DNA of 33,571 nucleotides from Clostridiales bacterium (GCA_015069365.1 SVIT01000010.1:1-33571), one strand, 5' to 3'; shown: positions 14,443 to 22,974, counted from the stretch's first letter. The notes: generated from the letters alone by a model not told the origin. Numbers and translations are program-made.

Positions 14443-15915
14443 ATGGAATTATTCAATCTACTGAAAGCAATCCCCGTTTTCGGGCAGACGTTTGACGTAT
14501 CCCTCAACTGGATAGGTCGGCTTATCAACGGTCTGATTTCGGGTGTAGGCGTCGTAGGCGTAGGGATCATTCTATTCTCTTTGATTTTGAAACTGATCGT
14601 ATTGCCTTTCGACATTTATCAGCGTATTGCCATGCGTAAGCAAAACATTGCGATGAAAGATCAAAAAGAACGCATGGAAAAATTACAAAAGCAGTACGCA
14701 AACGACAAGGAAAAATACAACCAAAAACTCATGGAAATGTACAAGGAAAACGGGATTTCTATGTTCTCCTCTTGCTTGCCCATGATTTTATCCCTTGTCA
14801 TCTTTATCGTTGCGATCAACGCATTCAACGCGTTCTCGCAATATTCCAACGTACAAAACTATAACCTCATGGTAAACGCGTACAATACGCAGATCCAGAG
14901 CTACTGTCCCGATTTAAAAGAGGAGAATATCCGCTTTGAGGGGGATAAAATAATCGTACAGTCCGCAAACGACGAAAACGGCAAGGACGATTATATTTAT
15001 TACCAGCTCTCCAACCAAAACGGCGAGACGGTGTATTCTGCATACAGCGAAGAAGTCAAAACGTATATCCAAAATTCCAATGTAAAAGAGTATATTTTGG
15101 ACACGGCGAAGATCAAGGCAGACAGCGCGCTGATGGCGGAGATCACCCCTTTGATCACTGCTGAAGTGACCGAAGAGCAGGCGATGTACGATTATTTTGT
15201 CGGCAAGGCGCAGGACGCAGTTGTCGTTGTGTACAAGACGACCGTTTCCGACAACGAACACGCAGGTTTCCTTTGGATTAAGAATATTTGGGTAACGGAC
15301 GCAAGCTATAAGCACCCCGTTCTTGATTACGCGAGCTTTGAAGCGGAAGCAAAGCGTGAAGAATTCCGCGTTGGCGATGAAAAGGTCGCTTACAGCGATA
15401 TCGGTTCGTATACGGGCACGCAGGTATATACCGCGGACGCGTATAATTTAATTACGGGCAAACTGACCGCGCAGAAAGAGCAGGCGAACGGTTTCTATAT
15501 CTTAATCGCCCTTTCCATCGGTACGATTTTGTTACAGCAATTTGTAACCATGCGTTCTCAGAAAGAACAGCAACAGTTCTCGTCGGTAGACGGACAAGGC
15601 GCTTCTCAGCAGAAGATGATGCTTGTTGTTATGACGGGTATGTTTGCGATTTTCTCGTTCATGTACAGCTCGGCGTTCTCTATCTACATGATCACGAGCA
15701 ATATTTTTTCCTTGATTTCTACGTTGATTATCAATAAATGCGTTGACGTAATCATGGCGAAAAAAGAAGCGGCTGCGGCAAGCACGAAGCTTGACAACCG
15801 CGGTTTGGCGAGAATCGAAGCGGCTAAAAAAGCAGGTAGAACGTCCGCGCAAAAGAGCCAAGAAAAGAAGGCTGTAAAAGAGGAAAAAACGGACGAAGGC
15901 AAGAAGGGCGAGTAA
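14443..15915 (+). CDS. yidC: YidC/Oxa1 membrane protein insertase with enlarged loop
   Basis: YidC inserts and folds membrane proteins with or without SecYEG. The 490 aa are long for a Gram-positive YidC. The first core helix (about 33-57) carries a Lys (LILKLIVLPF) at the place of the conserved groove Arg. A cytosolic helical hairpin (about 60-105) is followed by a helix at about 108-130. Next come about 215 hydrophilic residues (135-350) predicted to lie outside the membrane. The last helices follow (GFYILIALSIGTILLQQFV, MMLVVMTGMFAIFSFMYSSA and onward) with a Lys-rich tail (480s). No lipoprotein signal is seen. The mRNA has AAAAAGGAAACTTT before the ATG. Confidence 0.95.
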   Translation: MELFNLLKAIPVFGQTFDVSLNWIGRLINGLISGVGVVGVGIILFSLILKLIVLPFDIYQRIAMRKQNIAMKDQKERMEKLQKQYANDKEKYNQKLMEMYKENGISMFSSCLPMILSLVIFIVAINAFNAFSQYSNVQNYNLMVNAYNTQIQSYCPDLKEENIRFEGDKIIVQSANDENGKDDYIYYQLSNQNGETVYSAYSEEVKTYIQNSNVKEYILDTAKIKADSALMAEITPLITAEVTEEQAMYDYFVGKAQDAVVVVYKTTVSDNEHAGFLWIKNIWVTDASYKHPVLDYASFEAEAKREEFRVGDEKVAYSDIGSYTGTQVYTADAYNLITGKLTAQKEQANGFYILIALSIGTILLQQFVTMRSQKEQQQFSSVDGQGASQQKMMLVVMTGMFAIFSFMYSSAFSIYMITSNIFSLISTLIINKCVDVIMAKKEAAAASTKLDNRGLARIEAAKKAGRTSAQKSQEKKAVKEEKTDEGKKGE

Positions 15916-16020
15916 ATATTCGTCAACAGCCAGAAGCGACAAAAAACCGCCTAAAAACGGGCGTTAAAGAGAGAATAATATCCCCGCGATAAACGAGAAT
16001 AAGGGGTGAGGAGTAATATA

Positions 16021-16938
16021 ATGAATTATACGGAATTTACGGGAAAGACGGTCGACGAAGCCATTGAAAACGGCTTGAAAGAGTTGGGTTTGACCGCAGA
16101 ACAAGCGGATATCCGCGTGTTGGAAGAAGGCAAGAAAAAGTTATTCGGTTCGATCAAGGCACGCGTAGAGATCGCGGCGAAGAGTGAAGCGGAAGAAAAG
16201 AAAGTTGTAGCAGATTGTCCTGCAAACGCAACGGACGGTGAAAGAACGGTTGCTTTCTTGGAAGGATTGTTTGAGCTTTTGAATATCACGGCTTGTACGG
16301 AGCTTGTTTTCGAGGGCGATAAAGTAGAGATCAACGTAACTGCGGCGAATTCCACGTCGATTATCGGTAAGCACGGTGCGACGTTGGACGCGATCCAGAC
16401 GTTGGCAGGCGCTGTTGCGAACACGGGCAGAGACGATTACAAGCGTGTTGTGGTAGATTGTGAAAACTATCGTGAAAACCGCGAAACGACCTTGAACAAG
16501 CTGGCTGAAAACTTAGCGCAAAAGGCAATCCGTTTGGGCAAGAAGATCAAGCTCGAACCGATGAACCCTTATGAAAGAAGAATTATCCATGCGGCTTTGT
16601 CCGAACGTGAGGGTGTATCTACGCAGAGCGAGGGCAAAGAACCCAATCGTTACATTGTGGTAGTACCTGATAACTTAGAAGACCCCGACGCACCTGCATT
16701 GCCTGCACGCAACGAAAGAAATAACCGTGACCGTGGCTACAACCGCGGCAGAAACGGCAGAGGCAACGACAGACGCGGCAATGATCGCGGCGGCAGAAAC
16801 GGTTTCAACAAAAAACCCTACAACCGTGACAGAAAACCCTCTTCGGGCAGCGGAGCAACGGGCGGCACGACGATGAAAGCGTCCAACGATTTCTTCGGTA
16901 TTTTCCTTGGCAACAGCGGCAACAACGAAGAAAAGTAA
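16021..16938 (+). CDS. khpB: Jag/KhpB RNA-binding protein with Arg/Gly/Asn-rich tail
   Basis: KhpB (Jag, EloR) binds RNA with KhpA and affects cell elongation. In order the 305 aa show Jag-N (about 1-50, EFTGKTVDEAIENGLKELGL), a KH domain with the GxxG loop IIGKHGATLDAIQ (about 116-128) and an R3H domain with RRIIHAAL (about 182-189). The last ~80 residues are low-complexity, rich in Arg, Gly and Asn (RGYNRGRNGRGNDRRGNDRG), ending DFFGIFLGNSGNNEEK. The ATG at 16021 is chosen because the GTG at 16006 is itself part of the GGTGAGGAG ribosome binding site. It closes the rpmH-to-jag cluster. Confidence 0.95.
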   Translation: MNYTEFTGKTVDEAIENGLKELGLTAEQADIRVLEEGKKKLFGSIKARVEIAAKSEAEEKKVVADCPANATDGERTVAFLEGLFELLNITACTELVFEGDKVEINVTAANSTSIIGKHGATLDAIQTLAGAVANTGRDDYKRVVVDCENYRENRETTLNKLAENLAQKAIRLGKKIKLEPMNPYERRIIHAALSEREGVSTQSEGKEPNRYIVVVPDNLEDPDAPALPARNERNNRDRGYNRGRNGRGNDRRGNDRGGRNGFNKKPYNRDRKPSSGSGATGGTTMKASNDFFGIFLGNSGNNEEK

Positions 16939-16955
16939 TCAACATAATAAAACAA

Positions 16956-16990
16956 ACACCCACTCTTAGCGAGCGGGTGTTATTTTTTTT
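16956..16990 (+). terminator. jag terminator
   Basis: ACACCCACTC (16956-16965) and GAGCGGGTGT (16971-16980) pair with one mismatch. An eight-T run follows at 16983-16990. Confidence 0.9.
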
Positions 16991-16992
16991 AT

Positions 16993-17439
16993 TCGGTCAA
17001 GGGTCAAGGGACGTGGTCCCTTGCAGAGTGCAGAGGCGGCGCCTTTGCGACCCCGCGTCAGCGGTTGCGCGGAAGCGCAAAAAACGGACATAAAAAAGCA
17101 AGGCAAAGCCTTGCGTAATTACCGCCTTTGGCGGTTTTACACCGCTTTGCGGTGTATAATTATAACGCAACTTTCAGTTGCTTATGGGAGTACCATTTTT
17201 GCGAGGGGCTCTCCGCCCCTCAACCTCCCCGACAAGGGACCACGTCCCTTGACCCTTTGCAGGGGATTGCTCTCGCCATTTGGCGGTTTTACACCGCTTT
17301 TCGGTGTATGATTATAACGCAACTTTCAGTTGCTTATGGGAGTACCATTTTTGCGAGGGGCTCTCCGCCCCTCAACCTCCCCGATAAGGGACCACGTCCC
17401 TTGACCCTTTATAGGGGTATAGTCACCCCCGTGTAGGGG
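16993..17439. repeat. Palindrome island 3, inverted relative to island 2
   Basis: No gene is supported here. The modules of islands 1 and 2 recur in reverse complement: CAAGGGA/TCCCTTG (17005-17023), GCAAGGC/GCCTTGC (17098-17114), CCGCC/GGCGG (about 17122-17134), CACCGC/GCGGTG (about 17140-17154) and the GAGGGGC/GCCCCTC hairpin. The island runs up to the ysxC stop codon with no gap. A roughly 137-bp unit within it is tandemly duplicated. ORFs at 17021-17436 are translations of the repeat. Confidence 0.9.
17130..17418 (+). repeat. Tandem duplication of a 137-bp repeat unit
   Basis: The unit starting GGCGGTTTTACACCGCTTT occurs at 17130 and again at 17282, an offset of 152 bp. It runs through the CGCAACT/AGTTGC hairpin, GAGGGGC/GCCCCTC and GGGA-CCACG-TCCC modules. 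The copies differ at only about five positions, so the duplication is recent or kept alike by gene conversion. Confidence 0.9.
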
Positions 17440-18120
17440 TCAATTTTCCGTTTCTTCGTCCTCGGCTTCGTCTTCAGATTCGGTCGGCGTGTTCGCAACG
17501 TCGATTACCGAACGGAGTTTTGTCAATACGTCTATCTTGCCATAGCCCGTTTCTGAGCTCGTTGCAAGCAGGTTCTTTTCACCTAAATATAAATCCGCCG
17601 CAATCGCGCGAAGATGTTCTTTTAATTTCATTCTCGACAACTTGTCCGATTTCGTTAAAACGACCGTGAACGGAAGAATGTGATAATTCAAAAACTGCAT
17701 CATCTGTACGTCGTCTGCCGTGGGATCGTGTCGGGAATCTACCAGCATAAATACGTGCGCGATCTTTTCTCTGTCCTTGAAAAATGCGTCGAGCGTCTTC
17801 GCCCATTTCTCCTTTTCGCCCTTCGAAACACGCGCAAAACCATAGCCAGGAAGATCGGCAAGGATAAACTCCCCAAAATCAAAATAGTTCACAAGCCGCG
17901 TTCTTCCAGGTTCACTGCTCGTCTTCGCTAGCTTTTTTCGGTTCGCTAACATGTTAATAAACGAGCTCTTCCCTACGTTCGATTTTCCGCAGACCGCAAT
18001 CATCGGTTTGTCAGGGGTGATAAACTGATCCGCACGCGCCGCTGACGTAATAAACGTCGCGTTCTTAATCACTACGGGCGCGGGTCTATTTTCTGTGTTT
18101 TTTTCTTTCGTCTCGTACAT
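17440..18120 (-). CDS. ysxC: EngB/YsxC ribosome-assembly GTPase
   Basis: YsxC is a TRAFAC GTPase needed for late 50S assembly. The 226 aa show the P-loop GKSNVGKSS (45-53), switch region SEPGRTRLVNYF, G3 DLPGYGFARVS (89-99), G4 TKSDKLS (about 158) and G5 TSSETGYG. The C-terminal ~18 residues are acidic (TESEDEAEDEETEN) and not part of the usual core. It is 14 nt downstream of lon, the standard Firmicute lon-ysxC pair. Its start codon region reads TACCATGTACGAGACGAA and coincides with one copy of the dispersed motif described at 5636. Confidence 0.96.
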   Translation of the reverse strand: MYETKEKNTENRPAPVVIKNATFITSAARADQFITPDKPMIAVCGKSNVGKSSFINMLANRKKLAKTSSEPGRTRLVNYFDFGEFILADLPGYGFARVSKGEKEKWAKTLDAFFKDREKIAHVFMLVDSRHDPTADDVQMMQFLNYHILPFTVVLTKSDKLSRMKLKEHLRAIAADLYLGEKNLLATSSETGYGKIDVLTKLRSVIDVANTPTESEDEAEDEETEN

Positions 18121-18134
18121 GGTAGCCCCTTTTC

Positions 18135-20603
18135 TTATTTTTCGTTACAGCGTACACCGTCACGGTTGTTTTCCGTCATCGGGGGTACGGGGGTTGGGAT
18201 ACGCTTTTTTCTCGGGGTTTTGGGCTTTTGCGTAGGTTCTTCTGCGAACGGATTATCGTAACGTTTACCGCCCTCTAAAACGACCTCAAACACTTCGTCA
18301 ACACTCTTAACGGGCAGGAAACGAACGTCCTTTTTCACTACGTCAGGCAGATCTTCTACGTCGCGCGCATTCCCCTCGGGAATGATTACCGTGGCAATCC
18401 CAACACGTCTTGCGGCAAGGGATTTTTCTTTCAAACCGCCGATGGGCAATACCTTTCCGCGAAGACTGATTTCACCCGTCATGGCTATGTCACCGCGAAC
18501 CGTTCTGCCTGTGAATACGGATAAAATCGCCGTTGCGATCGTGATACCTGCGCTCGGTCCGTCTTTCGGGGTTGCGCCGTCGGGAACGTGCACGTGCAAA
18601 TCGTACGAGGAGAACTTGTCCGAAGAGATACCGTATTTATCCGCGTGGGCGCGGATATAGGTAAGTGCCGCCATGGCAGATTCTTTCATGACGTCGCCAA
18701 GCTTGCCCGTCAATTTTAATTCGCCCTTTCCTGGCATCAACATTGCCTCTACGGTGAGAGTGCTGCCGCCGACTGCCGTCCACGCAAGACCAGTCACCGC
18801 GCCAACCTCTTTATCGAAGCGTTCGTCCTCTTTCTTAAAACGGGGAGAACCTAAAAATGAGGGTACCATGTCTGCGTTCACTGTAACAAGAGGCAGGTTT
18901 TTGTCGTCTGCATACTGTACCGCAACCTTGCGGCAAAGGGTGCCGATGGTGCGCTCAAGCGTACGTACGCCCGCTTCTCTTGTATATCCCTCAATCGTCG
19001 CGCGGACACCGTCTTCCGTAAAGAAAGCGTTGTTGTCCGTCAAGCCGTTTGCCGCGAGTTGTTTGGGGATAAGGTATCTTCTTGCGATCTCCACCTTTTC
19101 CTCTTGTGTGTAACCCGACAGTTCGATAATTTCCATTCTGTCGCGCAGGGGCGCGGGAATGGTCTCCAACGAGTTAGCCGTTGTGATAAACATAACCTTG
19201 CTTAAATCGTAGGGATATTCGATGTATCTGTCACGGAAGGTGGAATTTTGTTCGGGATCGAGGACTTCTAACAGCGCGCCAGCAGGGTCACCGTGGATAT
19301 CCGAGGTGATCTTATCAATCTCGTCCAAAAGGAAAACGGGATTGATTGAACCCGCGTTTTTCATACCGTACATGATACGCCCGGGCATTGCGCCGATATA
19401 GGTACGGCGGTGGCCGCGGATTTCCGCTTCGTCTTTTACGCCGCCGAGGCTCATGCGGACGAATTTTCTCCCTAAAGCCCTTGCAACCGATTTCGCGATG
19501 CTTGTTTTACCTACCCCAGGAGGGCCGACAAAACACAAAATAGGCGCTTTCATGCTCCCCGTTAGCTTCAAAACCGCGAGGTATTCCGTGATACGTTCCT
19601 TGATTTTTTCCAAACCATAGTGGTCTTCTTCCAAGACCGCCGTGCAATCCTTAAGGCTCTCTGTGTCCTCGGTTTCTTCCGCCCAAGGCAGCGCGAGGAC
19701 TTGCTCCAAATACCCCGTAATAACGGTGTATTCGGGGGAGGAGGGTTGCATTTTGCCCATGCGGCCGATTTCTTTCAGACATTTTTCTTCCAGATCGGCA
19801 GGCAGGTTTTTCGCAAGCACTTTTTGTCTATATTCGTCCTCTTCCTTTCCGTCATCGCCAAGCTCCGTATGGATCGCTTTCAACTGCTCGCGCAGGAAAT
19901 ATTCCTTTTGGTTTTTGTCAATGCTTTGACGGACAGCCGTGGCGATTTTCTTTTCGATCTTAGAGATTTCCAGCTCATCATTCAAACAGCGTTCGAAAAG
20001 CTTTAATCGTTCGATTACTCGTTCTTCTTCAAGAATGGTTTGTTTGATCTCCAGACGGACGCGCATAGCGGATACGACAACGTCCACGTATTCTTCGGGA
20101 TTGTTGATACGCTCTAATTTTGAAATGGTCTCTTTGGGGAGTTTTCCATCAGCGGTCAAAACGTCTTTAACCAACGCTTTTGCCGTGCGGAAATACGCCT
20201 CTTCCAAAATCTCGTCTGCATGTTTGACGGAGATGGGATCGGCAACGCCGTAGAAACAGCCGCTATCCTCACCAAAAGAAACAACGCGCGCTTTTGCGCG
20301 GTACAGTCCCTCGCAAAGGACGCGGATTGCGCCGCCCGTAAGCTGCGCTACCTGCTTGATTTTCGCAACACAGCCGACGGTATACAGATCGGATGCGCCG
20401 ATCTCGTCCTTTTCCGTTTCGCGCTGAGAAATGATAAACACCAGACGGTCGCCGCTGTTCGAAGCGAGATCGATCGCTCTTAAGGTCATTTTTCTTCCTA
20501 CCTCAAACGATACGTTGGTATGAGGAAACGCCACCTTACCGCGGAGGGGTACGATGGGGAGAAGATTTGTTGAATTTTTCGTTATAATTTCTAAGTTTTC
20601 CAT
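18135..20603 (-). CDS. lon: Lon ATP-dependent protease (LonA type)
   Basis: Lon degrades misfolded and regulatory proteins in the cytoplasm. The 822 aa comprise the N-terminal LON domain (LLPIVPLRGKVAFPHTNVSF), a helical linker, AAA+ (Walker A GPPGVGKTS at about 355-363, Walker B FLLDEIDK) and the S16 peptidase with Ser in PKDGPSAGI (about 681) and Lys in GGLKEKSLAA (about 724). A Pro/Lys/Arg-rich tail extends past the peptidase (TQKPKTPRKKRIPTPVPP). The ATG at 20603 (MENLEIITKN) is preferred over a TTG 21 nt upstream. Neither has a strong ribosome binding site. ysxC follows by 14 nt. Confidence 0.96.
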   Translation of the reverse strand: MENLEIITKNSTNLLPIVPLRGKVAFPHTNVSFEVGRKMTLRAIDLASNSGDRLVFIISQRETEKDEIGASDLYTVGCVAKIKQVAQLTGGAIRVLCEGLYRAKARVVSFGEDSGCFYGVADPISVKHADEILEEAYFRTAKALVKDVLTADGKLPKETISKLERINNPEEYVDVVVSAMRVRLEIKQTILEEERVIERLKLFERCLNDELEISKIEKKIATAVRQSIDKNQKEYFLREQLKAIHTELGDDGKEEDEYRQKVLAKNLPADLEEKCLKEIGRMGKMQPSSPEYTVITGYLEQVLALPWAEETEDTESLKDCTAVLEEDHYGLEKIKERITEYLAVLKLTGSMKAPILCFVGPPGVGKTSIAKSVARALGRKFVRMSLGGVKDEAEIRGHRRTYIGAMPGRIMYGMKNAGSINPVFLLDEIDKITSDIHGDPAGALLEVLDPEQNSTFRDRYIEYPYDLSKVMFITTANSLETIPAPLRDRMEIIELSGYTQEEKVEIARRYLIPKQLAANGLTDNNAFFTEDGVRATIEGYTREAGVRTLERTIGTLCRKVAVQYADDKNLPLVTVNADMVPSFLGSPRFKKEDERFDKEVGAVTGLAWTAVGGSTLTVEAMLMPGKGELKLTGKLGDVMKESAMAALTYIRAHADKYGISSDKFSSYDLHVHVPDGATPKDGPSAGITIATAILSVFTGRTVRGDIAMTGEISLRGKVLPIGGLKEKSLAARRVGIATVIIPEGNARDVEDLPDVVKKDVRFLPVKSVDEVFEVVLEGGKRYDNPFAEEPTQKPKTPRKKRIPTPVPPMTENNRDGVRCNEK

Positions 20604-20696
20604 ATGTTTAATTATTACCCGCAAAACGATGAGTTCAAACGGTTTTTATAAAGATTAAATTGTTTCCAAAATCTGCTTTTATTTTTAAAAGGATGT

Positions 20697-20726
20697 AAAA
20701 AAAGGACAGAAACACCTGCCCTTTTT
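20697..20726 (-). terminator. Terminator of the cpsC-cpsD operon
   Basis: On the minus strand AAAGGGCAG pairs with CTGTCCTTT (20701-20724, one G-T wobble) and a seven-T run follows. It lies about 20 nt past the cpsD-like stop and isolates this pair from lon. Confidence 0.88.
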
Positions 20727-20744
20727 AATATACTCATAATATAT

Positions 20745-21593
20745 TTAAGCGTTCGTCTCGGACATGGTACCCTCGGACGGGGTTTCTTCGTCCGTATCTT
20801 CGGGATTTGTAGAACCGTAAGAATAGGAGGAATAATAGTGATATTTTTTATAATTACCGTAGAATTTACTCGATTTTTCCGCTTTGTAATCGTTTACGAT
20901 TACGCCGAGCAGGTTGGCTTTCGCAAACTTTAACGAGTTGATTGCTCTCGCAATATCGCTGACGTAAGATACCTGATGACGGCACACGAGCGCCGTACCG
21001 TCTGTAATGGGGATCAGTGCTAAGGCATCCGAAATCAAAAGAATGGGCGGAGTGTCGATGATAACGTAGTCGTAACGTTTTTTCAGTTCTTCGATCAAGT
21101 TTTTCATCTCGTCGCTTTCCAACAATTCGTAAGGTTTCGGCGAGTGAGTGCCACAAGTAATATACGAAAGATTTTCGTTTTGTTTTGATTTGTGAATGAC
21201 TTCATCCAAGGTGTATTGACCGGAAAGACAGTCGGAAAGACCGGGCGCGGAGTGTTGTTTGAAATACTTTGCAACGCGTCCTTTGCGGATATCTGCGTCG
21301 ACTAAAATGACTTTTGCGTCGGAAAGAGCGAACATCAACGCAAGGTTGACTGTGACCGTCGTTTTACCGTCTTCAGGATATGCGGACGTGGTCATGATTG
21401 TAACGCCGCCTTCTCTTTTCGGAACGGAAACAGAGAGCGCCGCTTTCAAATTACGGAACGCCTCCATAACGTCAAAAGGAGTATTCTCATTGAGTAAATA
21501 TTCCGATCTAGTTGAATGATGTTTCAAAGATTCGGCTGTTTTTTGCAGTCTTTTTTTATGTAAACGGTCGGAAATTCTTGATAAAACTTTCAT
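20745..21593 (-). CDS. CpsD/CapB-like bacterial tyrosine kinase
   Basis: This is a BY-kinase: a P-loop ATPase that autophosphorylates a C-terminal tyrosine cluster and controls capsule or exopolysaccharide assembly together with a CpsC-type membrane activator. The 282 aa show Walker A TSAYPEDGKTTVTVN (69-83), Walker A' VILVDADIRKG (95-105), Walker B VIIDTPPILLISDA and a C-terminal cluster of seven tyrosines (FYGNYKKYHYYSSYSYGS, about 243-260). The start overlaps the upstream stop as TAATG with GGAGGG before it, so the two genes are translationally coupled. No glycosyltransferase genes are nearby. Confidence 0.93.
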   Translation of the reverse strand: MKVLSRISDRLHKKRLQKTAESLKHHSTRSEYLLNENTPFDVMEAFRNLKAALSVSVPKREGGVTIMTTSAYPEDGKTTVTVNLALMFALSDAKVILVDADIRKGRVAKYFKQHSAPGLSDCLSGQYTLDEVIHKSKQNENLSYITCGTHSPKPYELLESDEMKNLIEELKKRYDYVIIDTPPILLISDALALIPITDGTALVCRHQVSYVSDIARAINSLKFAKANLLGVIVNDYKAEKSSKFYGNYKKYHYYSSYSYGSTNPEDTDEETPSEGTMSETNA

Positions 21594-22798
21594 TATTTTT
21601 TACCCTCCGTTTTCATAAGTTTTGTGTCAGCGGTCGAGGCAAGTTCTTCAATTGTGGGAACAACGCCGAGAACGGGAACGTCAAAATTCTTGGTGATAAT
21701 CTCGTAATCACGCAGACGTTTGTCTGATTTGTCGACCAAAATCACAAGGATTGCTGCGATAATTCCTGCGGCAGCTGCGGCAAGGACACCGAATTTAATT
21801 GCTTGATTTTTTGTATAACTGGGGTTTGTTAAAGCGATTTCATCCGAACGGGTGATTCGCTGACAGTTTGTGCCCTCGTAATCAGAGGGGACCGCCATAT
21901 TTTTTTCAACATAGATGGGTACAACGCGTTTTACGCGGTTTAACAAATCTCTTGCAAAGTCTTTATCGTTCAAAACAGAAATCTTTACGTAGATGAAGCT
22001 GCGCGCGAGATTGTTCGCGTCTTCAACGTCTTCCAGTTCACCGAGGTAAGAATAGCTGACAGCGCCCTTAAAGCGTGATAAAGTCGATTGATAGAGATAG
22101 GTTTCTCTCCAGGTTGAGAGGACTTTTTCAATATCTTCGTCTGCTTTTTCCTGTAAAGCACTCGCATTGGCACGCGCCTCGTTTCTTGCGTCTGTTGCCG
22201 CGATTGCTTCTTGGTACGCCCTAATCAAACTATCGGGAGCTTCGCCTTTATTGAACAGCTCGTAATAAGACGCTTCATTGAACGTACCGCTTTTACCTGC
22301 TTTCGTCCATTCCTCGTTAAGTTTTTCCATTGCGACTATACGCGGTTCTTCCAATAGATCTGCGGCATCCCAAGCCTTGTTGGCGATGACCAATGATGCT
22401 TCCGCTGAAGCATAATCCTCTTCGTTGAGACCGGCATATATAGTTTTATCGGGTAAGCCGTTTTCTTCCAACATCAGTTGTTCTGCAAAGCTTTCAGAAG
22501 AGAGGAGTTTGACCATGTTATCCATAACGTGGCGACCGTATGCGCCGTAAACGCCGTACTGGCTACCGCCCGTTGTGGACGCGAGGTTTCCGGTTGCTCC
22601 TTTCGGTTTTTCGGGATTAACGTAAAACTCCACCGTCGTGCCGTAGTAATTGACGTCAATCGTTCGCCAAACAGCAAACGCGGCGCCTGCAAAGCCGCCG
22701 ATCAATACTACGAGAATGAGAAGTTTTAATTTGTTCAAAAGAACGCGAATCAAATCAATGAGACTGATACCTTCTTCTGTCTGAATTTGTTCTTCCAT
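21593..22798 (-). CDS. CpsC/Wzz-type polysaccharide co-polymerase, kinase activator
   Basis: Wzz-family proteins set polysaccharide chain length and, in Firmicutes, activate the partner BY-kinase. The 401 aa have two membrane helices, about 21-44 (LKLLILVVLIGGFAGAAFAVW) and about 333-355 (GVLAAAAAGIIAAILVILV). Between them is a large extracytoplasmic part with a helical, Ala/Glu-rich coiled-coil stretch (about 190-225). The NPSYTKN motif precedes helix 2. The outer region is clearly longer than in CpsC proteins of about 230 aa. AAAGGAAGG lies before the ATG. It has its own promoter and is followed directly by the kinase. Confidence 0.88.
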   Translation of the reverse strand: MEEQIQTEEGISLIDLIRVLLNKLKLLILVVLIGGFAGAAFAVWRTIDVNYYGTTVEFYVNPEKPKGATGNLASTTGGSQYGVYGAYGRHVMDNMVKLLSSESFAEQLMLEENGLPDKTIYAGLNEEDYASAEASLVIANKAWDAADLLEEPRIVAMEKLNEEWTKAGKSGTFNEASYYELFNKGEAPDSLIRAYQEAIAATDARNEARANASALQEKADEDIEKVLSTWRETYLYQSTLSRFKGAVSYSYLGELEDVEDANNLARSFIYVKISVLNDKDFARDLLNRVKRVVPIYVEKNMAVPSDYEGTNCQRITRSDEIALTNPSYTKNQAIKFGVLAAAAAGIIAAILVILVDKSDKRLRDYEIITKNFDVPVLGVVPTIEELASTADTKLMKTEGKK

Positions 22799-22902
22799 AC
22801 TTTGATATCCTTCCTTTGTAATTATCTGGATCGATAAAACAGCGCTCGTATCACCCGAACGCGCGCCATATACGCGCGCGACATAATAATACTAGTATAA
22901 AC

Positions 22903-22931
22903 ATTATAACATTTAATCGCGGTAGTGTAAA
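22903..22931 (-). promoter_or_regulatory. Promoter of the cpsC-cpsD pair
   Basis: On the minus strand TTTACA (22931-22926) and TATAAT (22908-22903) are separated by 17 nt. A leader of about 100 nt follows, containing a GC-rich palindrome of alternating CG around CATATA (about 22857-22881). That palindrome could fold in the mRNA or bind a regulator. Confidence 0.78.
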
Positions 22932-22974
22932 GCGTTTTTATGCAAAGAAACAAAAGATTGTGTTAAAAACGAGA

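Noticed and set aside
17190-17360. AGTACCATTTTTGCG in the island repeats as further copies of the TACCATGT motif
   Set aside because: The match stops after TACCAT, and the sequence is fixed by the island repeat, so it was not counted.
17021-17436. Two overlapping plus-strand reading frames in the gap before ysxC
   Set aside because: They consist of repeat modules and the tandem duplication, have no ribosome binding site, and encode the same low-value peptide in two frames.
22800-22920. Small RNA gene in the leader of the cpsC-like gene
   Set aside because: Only a CG-rich palindrome and a promoter are seen, with no terminator T-run, so it is better explained as a 5' leader.
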